From: Rhizobium sp. SL86
GTDB lineage: Bacteria > Pseudomonadota > Alphaproteobacteria > Rhizobiales > Rhizobiaceae
Direction: 5' to 3'
DNA length: 64,000 nucleotides
Assembly: GCF_026672545.1 (NCBI RefSeq)
Contig: NZ_JAPPRJ010000001.1
Span: 1,054,001 to 1,118,000 of the forward strand
The position numbers and the translations under genes are program-made. Shown piece after piece: positions 40,113 to 48,618 of this stretch (the stretch's first letter is position 1; each line of letters opens with the position of its first letter). The notes below the pieces were generated by a model, which was not told the DNA's origin, did not search any database, and worked only from the letters and a program-made list of their open reading frames with translations.

Positions 40113-40624
40113 TCGGCAGCCGTCATCTGAGCCAGAAAAACGCCGATGCTCGTGCGGTCCGGCAGGCGGTGCTTGTGCCCTGGGAAGCCCTCATAGAGGT
40201 CCAGATGCATTTGGTGGCAGCTGGACCCTCCCCTCGTTCGATAGCCGGCTACCCAGTCCAGAAGCTCGGCGAAGGATTCATCCGTGGCGCCGCCCTGATT
40301 GCCTCGTATCTTGATATTGTCGAGGCACTCGGCTTCCGGCACGTCCAGCCAGACCAGCAGATCCGTGCGCGGCAGGAGAATGTTTGCCAGCCAGCCGTAG
40401 ACGCCCTCCATCAGCCAGCGATCAGCCTCCGACAACCGTCGTGTATCCTCGATGACCTCCGCATTGTCGCGCGCGATGCCGTAATGCCCCGGCTGCCAGC
40501 GGATGTCGTCCAGATGGGTGACCGGAAGGCCAAGCCTCTCGCCCAGCATCCGCGACAACCAGGTCTTGCCCGCGCCGCCATTGCCGATGATGAGGATGCG
40601 TTGCAATCGATTTTCGGAAGCCAT
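40100..40624 (-). CDS. P-loop nucleotide kinase-like (AAA family) protein
   Basis: The 174-residue protein has Walker A GNGGAGKTWLS at residues 14-24 and the overall shape of small adenylate kinase-like ATPases related to FlaR/topology modulators (THLDDIRWQPGHYG, RWLMEGVYGWLANILLPRTD). Substrate and role are unknown. It converges on ubiB, with 13 bp of coding overlap. It is the first of the genes separating ubiB from coaBC. Confidence 0.75.
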   Translation of the reverse strand: MASENRLQRILIIGNGGAGKTWLSRMLGERLGLPVTHLDDIRWQPGHYGIARDNAEVIEDTRRLSEADRWLMEGVYGWLANILLPRTDLLVWLDVPEAECLDNIKIRGNQGGATDESFAELLDWVAGYRTRGGSSCHQMHLDLYEGFPGHKHRLPDRTSIGVFLAQMTAADQLT

Positions 40625-40752
40625 GTCATCTCCGTCCCGCAGCGTACGCGTTTACCGTGTTGAGCGATAGATCCGCCAGGTGGCGGGGTGGGGCCTTCAT
40701 TTCGCCCCCTTCTTCATGGTTTGTTAAGCCTCATTTCATGAGGAGAGCATGA

Positions 40753-42090
40753 ATGGCGCTGGGCGCATCACATCGGCTTCACGACGGAGTGGCCGCCGTC
40801 GAAACCATGACACGTTTTGCGCTTGCCGTTCTGGCGCTGGCCTCCGGCGTCTACACGTATCTCGGGGTACGCAGCCTTCTCGACGGCTCGCCGACCGCCG
40901 TCTTTTTCGCCGCCATCATCTATTCCGGCTCCGTCTCGGTCGCGATCTACGCCTTCTGGTCCTACATGGCGCGGTTTTTTCCGCATGTGACGGGCCCGTC
41001 CGCCCGCGGCGCGATGATCGGCGTCATGGCGCTCGGCTGCGCCATGATCATTGCCATGTCGAGCTGGCTGAACGCGGCAGCGCTTGCCGGCTCGGCGGCG
41101 CTTGAACAGCACCTGGCCGAAACCGTGGAAGGCTACACCGCCGACCTCGACCAGGCGCACCAGAATGCGCTCGCCGCGCAAAGCCTGCTTCCCGATATCC
41201 AGCGCGCCTCCGAGCGGTTTGCGCAGCTGGCGGACGCGGAGCGCCAGTCCGGCGCGCTGACGGGCACCACGGGTGCCGGCAGCGTCGTGCAGCTGCTCAG
41301 CCAGATGTCGGCCCAGCTGAAGGAGCTCGAGGCCGGCATCGTCGCCTCGCGTGAGCAGGTGGCGACCCTGTTCGGCCAGGGGCAGAAGCGGCTGGAAACC
41401 ATGCGCACGCTCGTCTCGGCGCCGGGCGCCGTTGCCCCACGCGCCGACCAGTTCTCCTCCGAAGTGGTGGCGCTGACCGGCGTGATCACCTCGCTCAACC
41501 AGACCTCGATTGCGCCGTCGATCCGCCGCGCCGCAGATGATCTGTCGCTCGGTTTCATTGCACCGGTCGCCGATGGCCGGCAGGCGGACCTTGCCAATCG
41601 GCAGGACCAGGTGATGGAGACGATCCGCACCTCGGTGGCCGCCCAGTCCAAGGTGCTGGCCGATGCGGCGGACACCATTCTCAACCGTCCGCCCGTCGCC
41701 GAACGCCGTTTCGTGCCGCTCTCCTCGGCCGAGGCCGTCCTGCGCTATGCCAGCGATTTCATTCCCGCCTGGGCAGGGGCCATCTCCATCGACCTTTTGC
41801 CCGCCGTGCTCGTCTTCATCCTGGCGACCGTACATGGCGCGATCCGCCGGCAGGAAAGCCGCATGCCCTTTGCAGAACGGATTACCGCCGCCGAGCTTCT
41901 GGAGGCGCTCGAGGTCCAGCGGGCGCTCAGCGCACGGGGCGTCGATCTGCACGAGGCCGTTCGCCAGGTGGAGGAACGACAGGCCGAGCCAGCCGGGAGG
42001 CCGGAGCATATCGCGCCCGAGAGCGAGGACGAAGGCAAGGTGACCAGCCTTGAGATCAGCAAACTGCCGCGCAAGGGGCCGGGCGCATGA
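40753..42090 (+). CDS. Unrecognised membrane protein with long periplasmic helical domain
   Basis: I do not recognise this 445-residue protein. Three hydrophobic helices lie at about 21-39, 47-69 and 87-113, and a fourth at 342-363. Between 115 and 340 is a hydrophilic alanine/glutamine-rich region with heptad-like spacing (coiled coil likely), probably periplasmic. The last 80 residues are charged and would be cytoplasmic. AGGAGAG sits five bases before ATG 40753. Its stop overlaps the next gene (ATGA), so the two products are probably made together and may interact. The sequence resembles no transport, chemoreceptor or secretion family that I can name. Confidence 0.7.
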   Translation: MALGASHRLHDGVAAVETMTRFALAVLALASGVYTYLGVRSLLDGSPTAVFFAAIIYSGSVSVAIYAFWSYMARFFPHVTGPSARGAMIGVMALGCAMIIAMSSWLNAAALAGSAALEQHLAETVEGYTADLDQAHQNALAAQSLLPDIQRASERFAQLADAERQSGALTGTTGAGSVVQLLSQMSAQLKELEAGIVASREQVATLFGQGQKRLETMRTLVSAPGAVAPRADQFSSEVVALTGVITSLNQTSIAPSIRRAADDLSLGFIAPVADGRQADLANRQDQVMETIRTSVAAQSKVLADAADTILNRPPVAERRFVPLSSAEAVLRYASDFIPAWAGAISIDLLPAVLVFILATVHGAIRRQESRMPFAERITAAELLEALEVQRALSARGVDLHEAVRQVEERQAEPAGRPEHIAPESEDEGKVTSLEISKLPRKGPGA

Positions 42091-42887
42091 ACCCTGCCGC
42101 AGCCGCCTCGAAAGCCTGGCAGGCCTTTGCCCGCGCCGATGACAGCGTCATCATGCGCGGCGCCTTTTATGGCCTGCTGGCAACGGCTGCCCTGTTCGTG
42201 GTGATCGACATTCGGGAATTGTCCATGGAGGCGGCCTTGCCGGGCCATGATCCGCTGCAGACGGACCAGCCGGTGCTGCCGCCGGCGCTGACCGATGGCA
42301 AGCCGCACGCGCCCCCCGTCGAGCCGACGACACCCGCCGAACGCCTGCGCCAGCCGATCCGCTTCGAGTTGCAACCGGGCGGGATCCTTCTAGCGGAAGG
42401 TGCTATCGATCCCGGCGCCGCGGCCCGCTTCCGGCAGGAAATCGAGACGCGCGGCGAATATGTGAAGACGGTTTGGCTGAACTCGCCGGGCGGCGCGGTC
42501 GATGATGCGCTGACAATCTCCACCCTCATCCGCGAGAAGAAGCTGACGACCCGCGTGTCGACCGGCGCGCTGTGCGCCTCCTCCTGCCCGATCGTCATGG
42601 CGGGCGGGTTGACACGCGAGGCGGAAAAGGACGCCGTCATCGGCGTCCACCAGGTGTTCAACGGCAGCCGCGAGCGGCCTTCGCCGGAAGAGGCCATGTC
42701 GAGCGCCCAGGCGACGACGGCGCGTGTTGCCCGCCACCTGCAGGAGATGGGGATCGGCGCGGGCCTCTGGTTCCACGCGCTGGAAACGCCCCCGGACCGG
42801 CTCTATTACCTGACGGAGGCGGAGCTGAAGGAGTTCAAACTCGTCACTCCCGTGGCCCCGCCGCAGCCGGTGGCCCGCAAGAAATAG
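42087..42887 (+). CDS. Membrane-anchored ClpP-like (crotonase-fold) protein
   Basis: This 266-residue protein has one N-terminal helix (about 24-42), a proline-rich linker, then a ClpP-fold domain. LNSPGGAVDDAL (131-142) gives the oxyanion loop, S165 within ALCASSCPIVMAGG is the probable nucleophile between two cysteines, and H188 in IGVHQVFN the probable base. This fits the group of predicted periplasmic ClpP-like proteins (COG3904 type). The third catalytic residue is not clear, so proteolytic activity is inferred. It is translationally coupled to the coiled-coil membrane protein upstream. Confidence 0.72.
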   Translation: MNPAAAASKAWQAFARADDSVIMRGAFYGLLATAALFVVIDIRELSMEAALPGHDPLQTDQPVLPPALTDGKPHAPPVEPTTPAERLRQPIRFELQPGGILLAEGAIDPGAAARFRQEIETRGEYVKTVWLNSPGGAVDDALTISTLIREKKLTTRVSTGALCASSCPIVMAGGLTREAEKDAVIGVHQVFNGSRERPSPEEAMSSAQATTARVARHLQEMGIGAGLWFHALETPPDRLYYLTEAELKEFKLVTPVAPPQPVARKK

Positions 42888-42890
42888 GCC

Positions 42891-43439
42891 TTACCCCTTG
42901 ATCTCGCGTTCGCAGAAGACGATGCGGTTACTGAACGGGTCCGTCACCGTCATGTCCAGCCCCCATGGCATCTGCTGAAGTGCCGGCCGCGTGAAACGGC
43001 AGCCTCTTTCCGCCAGTTCGCGGTGGAAAGCCTGCACACCGGACACCGGCACGAAAACCTTGGCGCCCGGCGAGGCATCGCCTGCATGTTCGCTGAGATG
43101 CAGCATCATGCCGCTGCGCGACACCTGCATATAGACCGGAAAATCCGGCCCGTGGCGGTATTCCCAGTCCAGGCGGAACCCCAAAAAGTCGCGGTAGAAT
43201 TCCAGTGCCATGTCGACGGCAAAGATGCGGATAACGGGAATGCCGGGCTGCAGCAGCACAGGCTCCGGTTTGGTCTCTGCCACCTCGGCAATCTTGGCCG
43301 ACAGGACATTCCAGTCGTCGTAACCGAACTGGCCAGCCACCAGTTCAAGCGCTCGCGAATGGCTGATGGAAAGACCCTGCTCCTCAAGCCCGGCCCGGAG
43401 GGCCTTGGCCATGGTCTTGGCGTCACGAAAGTCGCGCAT
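42891..43439 (-). CDS. Glyoxalase/bleomycin-resistance-like protein with N-terminal glyoxalase-related domain
   Basis: This 182-residue protein has an N-terminal helical part (AKTMAKALRAGLEEQGLSIS, then HSRALELVAGQFGYDDWNVL) of the kind seen in small toxin-resistance-related proteins. One VOC module follows (VIRIFAVDMALEFYRDFLGF, MMLHLSEHAG, MTVTDPFSNRIVFCE) with H and E ligands in place. Substrate unknown. ATG at 43439 is favoured because GGGGAG lies eight bases upstream. It faces away from the TRAP genes. Confidence 0.75.
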   Translation of the reverse strand: MRDFRDAKTMAKALRAGLEEQGLSISHSRALELVAGQFGYDDWNVLSAKIAEVAETKPEPVLLQPGIPVIRIFAVDMALEFYRDFLGFRLDWEYRHGPDFPVYMQVSRSGMMLHLSEHAGDASPGAKVFVPVSGVQAFHRELAERGCRFTRPALQQMPWGLDMTVTDPFSNRIVFCEREIKG

Positions 43440-43788
43440 GTCGTTTTCTCCCCGGACGAACGCCGTCATCAGTGCCCGTATTGCTGATCCTTTCGTCGCT
43501 CGGAAGACGCATGCTCGATGCGTGAGGCGAAGGTTTCGTGGACGCGTTCACCAAACACTCGGAAGAGTGCCACGGGCGGCAGGCCGCGTCCGGCCATGGC
43601 CAAAGCTTAGCCATGCTTTCAGCACGATGCAACGCGATTGCACGGGCAAATTTCCTGCGCTTGCGACGTCAAAGACCGCTTGCAGTTTCTGCCCTTTTCG
43701 GTTCAACTGCGCAGCATCAGGAAAAAATTTGAGGCTTCAACAAAGAAGCCCGGGAACAGCTGAACCGAACAACGGAGCCAGTGAGCCA
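43440..43788. other. 349-bp divergent spacer ahead of the TRAP operon
   Basis: No gene is supported. It should carry promoters for the glyoxalase-like gene (minus) and the TRAP operon (plus). It contains the inverted repeat ACGCAT-GCTCG-ATGCGT (43507-43523) and two copies of CGCTTGC near 43658-43683. No convincing sigma-54 (-24/-12) or sigma-70 site was seen. Confidence 0.6.
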
Positions 43789-44820
43789 ATGCGTCTATCC
43801 CGTACCATCGCCGCCCTTGCCCTGACCGCGTCCTGCGCCCTCTTTGGCGCCACCGCCGCCGTGGCCGAAACCACCCTCAACATGGCCAACTGGCTGCCGC
43901 CGACCCATCCGCTCGTCACCGACGTGATGCAGCCCTATGCGGAGGCGGTGAAGAAGGCGACCGAAGGCCGCGTGACGATCAACATCATGCAGGCGCCGCT
44001 CGGGCCGCCGGCCGCGCATTTCGACTTCGCGGTCAATGGTGTGGCTGATATCACCTATGGCGTTCAGGGCTACAATCCGGGCCGCTTCAAGACGACGAAC
44101 ATTGCCGAAATCCCCTTCCTCGGCGATACGGCGGAATCGGTCTCGGTCGGTTACTGGCGTGTCTTCGACAAGGACCTGCGCAAGGCCGGCGAATATGACA
44201 AGGTGCATGTTCTGGGCGTCTTCACCCACGGCCCCGGCCAGATCTTCATGAAGGGCCGCGATGTCACCGGCGCCGAACCGGTGAAGGGCGCCAAGCTGCG
44301 TGTCGGCGGCGGCATCGTGGCCGATCTCGTCAAGGCGATGGGCGGCGTGCCGGTGGAAGGCCCCTCCTCCAAGACCTATGAAATCCTCTCGAGCGGCGTC
44401 GCGGACGGCATTACTTTCCCGTTCGAATCGGTGGCCTTCTTCAAGCTGATCCCGATGCTGGATACCGCGCTCGTGGTGCCGGGCGGCCTCTACAACACCT
44501 CCTTCTACGTGGTGATGAACGAGGCGAAGTGGAAAGCGCTGTCCGAGGCCGACAAAAAGGCGATCGACAGCGTGTCCGGCGAAGCCCTGGCACGGCTGGC
44601 CGGCAAGGCCTGGGACAAGGCCGACGGCGCCGGCAAGGCGGCGATGGACGGCAAGATCAAGCTGGTCTCCGCAACGCCGGACCAGGTGAAGGCGATCGAG
44701 ACCGCATTGAAGCCGATCGTTGATGCCAAGCTGGCCGAGACCGCCTCGACGGGCGTCGACGTACAGGCCGCGCTCTCCTTCATGAAGGGCGAGATCGCCA
44801 AGGCGGCCAAGGGCCAATGA
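43789..44820 (+). CDS. dctP: TRAP transporter substrate-binding protein (DctP family)
   Basis: This is the periplasmic solute receptor of a tripartite ATP-independent transporter. It has 343 residues, with a signal peptide ending near VAVA/AETT and the DctP fold (MANWLPPTHPLVTDVMQPYA, VKGAKLRVGGGIVADLVKAM, with the conserved arginine that salt-bridges a carboxylate ligand in LRVGGG). A carboxylate substrate is likely but not identified. Its stop overlaps dctQ by four bases. Confidence 0.9.
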   Translation: MRLSRTIAALALTASCALFGATAAVAETTLNMANWLPPTHPLVTDVMQPYAEAVKKATEGRVTINIMQAPLGPPAAHFDFAVNGVADITYGVQGYNPGRFKTTNIAEIPFLGDTAESVSVGYWRVFDKDLRKAGEYDKVHVLGVFTHGPGQIFMKGRDVTGAEPVKGAKLRVGGGIVADLVKAMGGVPVEGPSSKTYEILSSGVADGITFPFESVAFFKLIPMLDTALVVPGGLYNTSFYVVMNEAKWKALSEADKKAIDSVSGEALARLAGKAWDKADGAGKAAMDGKIKLVSATPDQVKAIETALKPIVDAKLAETASTGVDVQAALSFMKGEIAKAAKGQ

Positions 44821-45326
44821 GCGGTGCGGCAAAGCCCTCCGGGCAACCGGCGGGAGGCGACGCTTCACCGGTGGGTTACAGGCTGACCCACCGTTTGCTC
44901 TCGCTGATCTGCGGGCTGATGCTGTTTGCCATGATGTTCGTGACGCTCATCGACGTGGTGGGGCGTTACCTGTTCAACAGCCCGCTGCAGGGGGCGACCG
45001 AACTGACGGCGCTGCTGCTGGTCTCGACCATCTTCATTGGTCTGCCGGCCGTCTGTCTGGACGAGGATCACGTGACGGTCGATCTCGTCACGGATCATCT
45101 GCCGGCCTTCCTCCAGCCCATCCGTCGCGCTGTCATTCGCCTGTTGTCGGCCATCGTGCTCGCCGTCGTTGCCTGGCGGCTCTTCGCCTATGGCCACGAT
45201 CTGGCAAGTTATGGCGAAACGACCGTCAGCCTCAGGCTTCCCGTCGCGCCCTTTGCCTATCTCTGCTCCGCAACCACGCTGGTTGCGGGTCTGATCACGC
45301 TGCGGCACGCCTTTTCCCGTTCCTGA
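44817..45326 (+). CDS. dctQ: TRAP transporter small membrane subunit (DctQ)
   Basis: This 169-residue protein has four hydrophobic helices and the DctQ signature DVVGRYLFNSPLQGATELT in the second segment. It forms a complex with the large subunit and the binding protein. The start overlaps dctP; the stop is 15 bp before dctM. Confidence 0.9.
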   Translation: MSGAAKPSGQPAGGDASPVGYRLTHRLLSLICGLMLFAMMFVTLIDVVGRYLFNSPLQGATELTALLLVSTIFIGLPAVCLDEDHVTVDLVTDHLPAFLQPIRRAVIRLLSAIVLAVVAWRLFAYGHDLASYGETTVSLRLPVAPFAYLCSATTLVAGLITLRHAFSRS

Positions 45327-45341
45327 CCCGAAAGTTGACGC

Positions 45342-46625
45342 ATGAGCTGGCCGATCGGATGCCTTCTCTTCCTGGCCCTGATGTTTTCCGGCATGCCGAT
45401 CGCCTTTGCCATGGCGCTGGTCGGCGTGATCGGCACCATGTCGATCATCGGCATGGCGCCGGCTTTTTCCCTGCTCGGCCAGACCTTCTTCGACAATGGG
45501 CGGGAATATTCGCTCTCGGTGCTGCCGCTCTTCCTGATGATGGGCAATTTCGTCGTGCAATCCGGCGTGGCGGATGATCTCTACAAGGCCGCGCATGCCT
45601 GGCTTCGCCACCGCAAGGGGGGGCTTGCGATTGCCACCATCCTCGCCTGCGGCGGCTTTTCCTCCGTCTGCGGCTCGTCGCTGGCAACAGCCGCAACCAT
45701 GGCGAAGATCGCGCTGCCCTCGATGCGCCGTTATCGCTATCCGGACAGTCTCTCGACCGCCTCGATCGCCGCCGGCGGCACGCTCGGCATTCTCATTCCG
45801 CCCTCCGTCATCCTGGTCTTCTACGGCATCATGGCGCAGCAGGACATCGGCAAGCTGTTCCTCGCCGGCATCGTTCCGGGCCTTATCGGCATTGCCGGTT
45901 ATGCGGCCGCCGTCGTCATTTCGGTCAGGCTGCGCGGGCTCGACTTGCCGACCGAAGAGAAGCTGCCGCTGAAGGACCGGCTGAAGGCGACGCGCGGGGT
46001 GAGCGGCGCTTTGCTTCTCTTCACCTTCGTGATGGGCGGCATCTATCTCGGCGTCTTCACCGCGACCGAATCCGCCGGCATGGGGGCTGCCGGTGCCATG
46101 CTCCTCACCATTCTCAAGGGCCGCTTCAAACTGGAAGAGACCTTCCGCACACTTTACGAAACGGCGAAGAACACGGCGATGATGTTCTTCATCCTGTTCG
46201 GCGCGCTGACCTTCACCAATTACGTTAACCTGTCCGGCATGGCCGCCGACCTGCAGGGCGCGCTGTCCGGCTTTCAGAGCCCGCTTGCGATCATCTTCGT
46301 CATCCTCGCCATCTATCTGGTGCTCGGCTGCCTTTTCGAGAGCCTGTCGATGATCACGCTCACCGTGCCGATCTTCTATCCGGTGGTGGCGGGCGCCGGC
46401 TTCGATCTCATCTGGTTCGGCATCTTCGTGGTGGTGGTGACCGAGATCAGCTACATCACCCCGCCCGTCGGCATGAACGCCTTCGTGCTGCGTTCGGTGG
46501 TCAAGGATGTGCGGCTGGCCACCATCTTCTCCGGCCTCGTGCCCTTCGTGGCGGTCGACTTCCTGCGAATCCTGCTCCTCATCTTCGTGCCCATGCTTGC
46601 GCTCTTCATTCCCTCGCAAATGTGA
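45342..46625 (+). CDS. dctM: TRAP transporter large membrane subunit (DctM)
   Basis: This 427-residue, about 12-helix protein is the sodium-coupled transport subunit. Family segments include MMGNFVVQSGVADDLYKAA, GTLGILIPPSVILVFYGIMA and TPPVGMNAFVLRSV. It completes a dctPQM operon sitting between ubiB and coaBC. No regulator gene is adjacent. Confidence 0.92.
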   Translation: MSWPIGCLLFLALMFSGMPIAFAMALVGVIGTMSIIGMAPAFSLLGQTFFDNGREYSLSVLPLFLMMGNFVVQSGVADDLYKAAHAWLRHRKGGLAIATILACGGFSSVCGSSLATAATMAKIALPSMRRYRYPDSLSTASIAAGGTLGILIPPSVILVFYGIMAQQDIGKLFLAGIVPGLIGIAGYAAAVVISVRLRGLDLPTEEKLPLKDRLKATRGVSGALLLFTFVMGGIYLGVFTATESAGMGAAGAMLLTILKGRFKLEETFRTLYETAKNTAMMFFILFGALTFTNYVNLSGMAADLQGALSGFQSPLAIIFVILAIYLVLGCLFESLSMITLTVPIFYPVVAGAGFDLIWFGIFVVVVTEISYITPPVGMNAFVLRSVVKDVRLATIFSGLVPFVAVDFLRILLLIFVPMLALFIPSQM

Positions 46626-46710
46626 GTGCCATCCGGCGATTGCATGTTGTGCGTCAGGCGCTTAGGGTCCGGGGCACGATATGGGGCAAGGTTCTAGGCG
46701 ACCGCTGAAG

Positions 46711-46831
46711 TCCCCTCATCCGCCCTTCGGGCACCTTCTCCCCGCGGGGAGAAGGGGAGGCTGCGGCGTCGCGGTTCCCCTCTCCCCTCGGGGAGAGGTC
46801 CGCCGAGCAAAGCGGAGGCGGGGTGAGGGGG
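46711..46831. repeat. Palindromic intergenic element resembling rhizobial RIME
   Basis: The ends are inverted (CCCCTCATCCGCC at 46712 against GGCGGGGTGAGGGG at 46818). Inside are a perfect 22-bp palindrome (46734-46755, centre CCCCGCGGGG), a second stem CCTCTCCCC-TC-GGGGAGAGG (46779-46798) and a third, TCCGC...GCGGA. Size, G/C-rich nested stems and position 40 bp before coaBC match the Rhizobium-specific intergenic mosaic elements described in Sinorhizobium. The family match is from memory. Confidence 0.7.
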
Positions 46832-46872
46832 GCGACGGTCACCGTCTTGCCCGACACCACAGGGAGAGGCCC

Positions 46873-48087
46873 ATGGAGCTTCAGGGCAAGCGTATTCTGC
46901 TGATTATCTCGGGGGGCATTGCCGCCTATAAGAGCCTTGATCTCATCCGCCGCCTGCGCGAGCGGGGCGCAACCGTCAGGCCGGTGATGAGCCGCGCGGC
47001 GCAGGAATTCGTGACACCGCTGGCCGTCGGCGCGCTGTCGGCCTCGCATGTCTATACCGATCTCTTCTCCCGCGAGGACGAGCAGGATGTCGGCCATATC
47101 CGCCTGGCGCGCGAGTGCGATCTCGTCCTTGTCGCGCCCGCCACAGCCGACCTGATGGCCAAGATGGCGCATGGACTGGCGGACGACCTGCCGAGCGCCG
47201 TGCTGCTGGCCACCGACCGGCCGGTTCTCATCGCACCCGCCATGAACCCGGTGATGTGGAACGCCGCGCCCACGCGGCGCAACGTCGAAACCCTCAAGGC
47301 CGATGGCATTTCGATGATCGGGCCGATGAAGGGCGAAATGGCCGAAAGCGGCGAGGCCGGCACCGGCCGCATGGCAGAACCGCTGGAGATCGTCGCCGCC
47401 GTGGTGGATCTCCTGTCGCCGCAGGACAAACCGCTGGCCGGCAAACGCGCGATTGTCACCTCCGGCCCGACGCATGAGCCGATCGATCCGGTCCGCTACA
47501 TCGCCAACCGCTCCTCGGGCAAACAGGGCCATGCGATTGCCGCGGCCCTTGCGCGTCTGGGAGCCGATGTGACGCTCGTCTCCGGTCCGGTGACCATCCC
47601 CGATCCGGCGGGCGTTGCGGTGAAGCATGTGGAGACGGCCGATCAGATGCTGTCTGCCGTGCTCTCCGTGCTGCCGGCCGATATCGCCGTGATGGTGGCC
47701 GCCGTGGCCGACTGGCGCGTCGTTTCCTCGGCGGGGCAGAAGATCAAGAAACAGCCGGGCGAGCCCCCGGCGCCGCTTCAGCTTGCGGAGAACCCCGACA
47801 TCCTGAAAACCATCGGCCACCATGTGAACCGCCCCGGTCTCGTCATCGGTTTTGCCGCGGAGACCCAGGATGTCGAAATGAACGGTCGCCGGAAGCTGGA
47901 GGCGAAGGGGGCCGACATCATCGTTGCCAACGACGTGTCGCCAGCCACCGGCATCATGGGCGGCGACCGCAACCGGGTGAAACTGATCTCCAACAGCGGG
48001 ATCGAGGAATGGCCGGATCTCGGCAAGGACAAGGTGGCGGACCGCCTCGCAGCGCTGATTGCCGAACGCCTGTCCTCGACCGCCTGA
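46873..48087 (+). CDS. coaBC: Bifunctional phosphopantothenoylcysteine decarboxylase/synthetase CoaBC
   Basis: This enzyme makes 4'-phosphopantetheine from 4'-phosphopantothenate in coenzyme A synthesis. The N-terminal CoaC flavoprotein half has ILLIISGGIAAYKSLDLIRR, APATADLMAKMAHG and the substrate clamp PAMNPVMW. The CoaB half has TSGPTHEPIDPVRYIANRSS then GKQGHAIA, and the KIKK lysine. It has 404 residues; ATG 46873 follows GGGAGAGG, and the in-frame upstream ATG at 46681 reads through the palindromic repeat and is unlikely. It is free-standing behind that repeat. Confidence 0.95.
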   Translation: MELQGKRILLIISGGIAAYKSLDLIRRLRERGATVRPVMSRAAQEFVTPLAVGALSASHVYTDLFSREDEQDVGHIRLARECDLVLVAPATADLMAKMAHGLADDLPSAVLLATDRPVLIAPAMNPVMWNAAPTRRNVETLKADGISMIGPMKGEMAESGEAGTGRMAEPLEIVAAVVDLLSPQDKPLAGKRAIVTSGPTHEPIDPVRYIANRSSGKQGHAIAAALARLGADVTLVSGPVTIPDPAGVAVKHVETADQMLSAVLSVLPADIAVMVAAVADWRVVSSAGQKIKKQPGEPPAPLQLAENPDILKTIGHHVNRPGLVIGFAAETQDVEMNGRRKLEAKGADIIVANDVSPATGIMGGDRNRVKLISNSGIEEWPDLGKDKVADRLAALIAERLSSTA

Positions 48088-48090
48088 GCG

Positions 48091-48618
48091 TCATACGAAG
48101 CTGACGACCAGCCCGCCGACTGCACCGAGCGCCAGCAGGGCGACCGGATGGGCGCGGGTGAAAACGGAAAGCGCTGCCGTCACACCCGTCAGAACAGCCA
48201 GCCAGAGGCTTGTCACCGAGGCGAGCGTGATTACCACGGCGCTGGAGGCGACCAGCCCCGCCGTCACCGGCAACAGCCCGGCCTGCACCGCCGCCCGCCA
48301 TGGCCGGTCGCGAAAACGTTCCCAGACGGACACGGCGAGGCAGGTGATCAGCGAGGACGGCAGGAATTTGGCGAGCGAACTGACGAGCAGGCCCGGCAGG
48401 CCCGCCACATGCCAGCCGATCAGCGGCACGATCATCATGTTCGGGCCGGGTGCGGCCTGCGCCAGCGCAAACAGCGCGCTGAACTCCGCCGGTGTGACCC
48501 AGTGCTGCACCTCCACCACGCGCCGCTGGATTTCCGGCAGGACGGCATAACCACCGCCAAAGGCCATGAGCGAGAGTTCGGTAAAGATCAGCGCCAGCGC
48601 GATCAGGGTCGCCATCAT
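48091..48618 (-). CDS. chrA: Chromate transporter family protein, second half-size subunit
   Basis: This 175-residue protein is one CHR domain with its motif GGGYAVLPEIQRRVVEVQHW and AAPGPNMMIVPLIGWHVAGL. Its ATG overlaps the stop of the first half (ATGA), so the two form a heterodimeric short-chain ChrA pair that exports chromate or related anions in exchange for protons. It converges on coaBC with a 3-bp gap. Confidence 0.88.
   Translation of the reverse strand: MMATLIALALIFTELSLMAFGGGYAVLPEIQRRVVEVQHWVTPAEFSALFALAQAAPGPNMMIVPLIGWHVAGLPGLLVSSLAKFLPSSLITCLAVSVWERFRDRPWRAAVQAGLLPVTAGLVASSAVVITLASVTSLWLAVLTGVTAALSVFTRAHPVALLALGAVGGLVVSFV

Noticed and set aside
43440..43788. Sigma-54 promoter for the TRAP operon
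   Set aside because: A TGGCAC occurs on the minus strand near 43570 but without TTGC at the needed distance; no -24/-12 pair was found on the plus strand.
44865..46619. A 584-codon open frame opposite dctQ and dctM
   Set aside because: Antisense of two clear TRAP genes; the translation is full of charged repeats such as HEDE and HRRHA and lacks hydrophobic cores.
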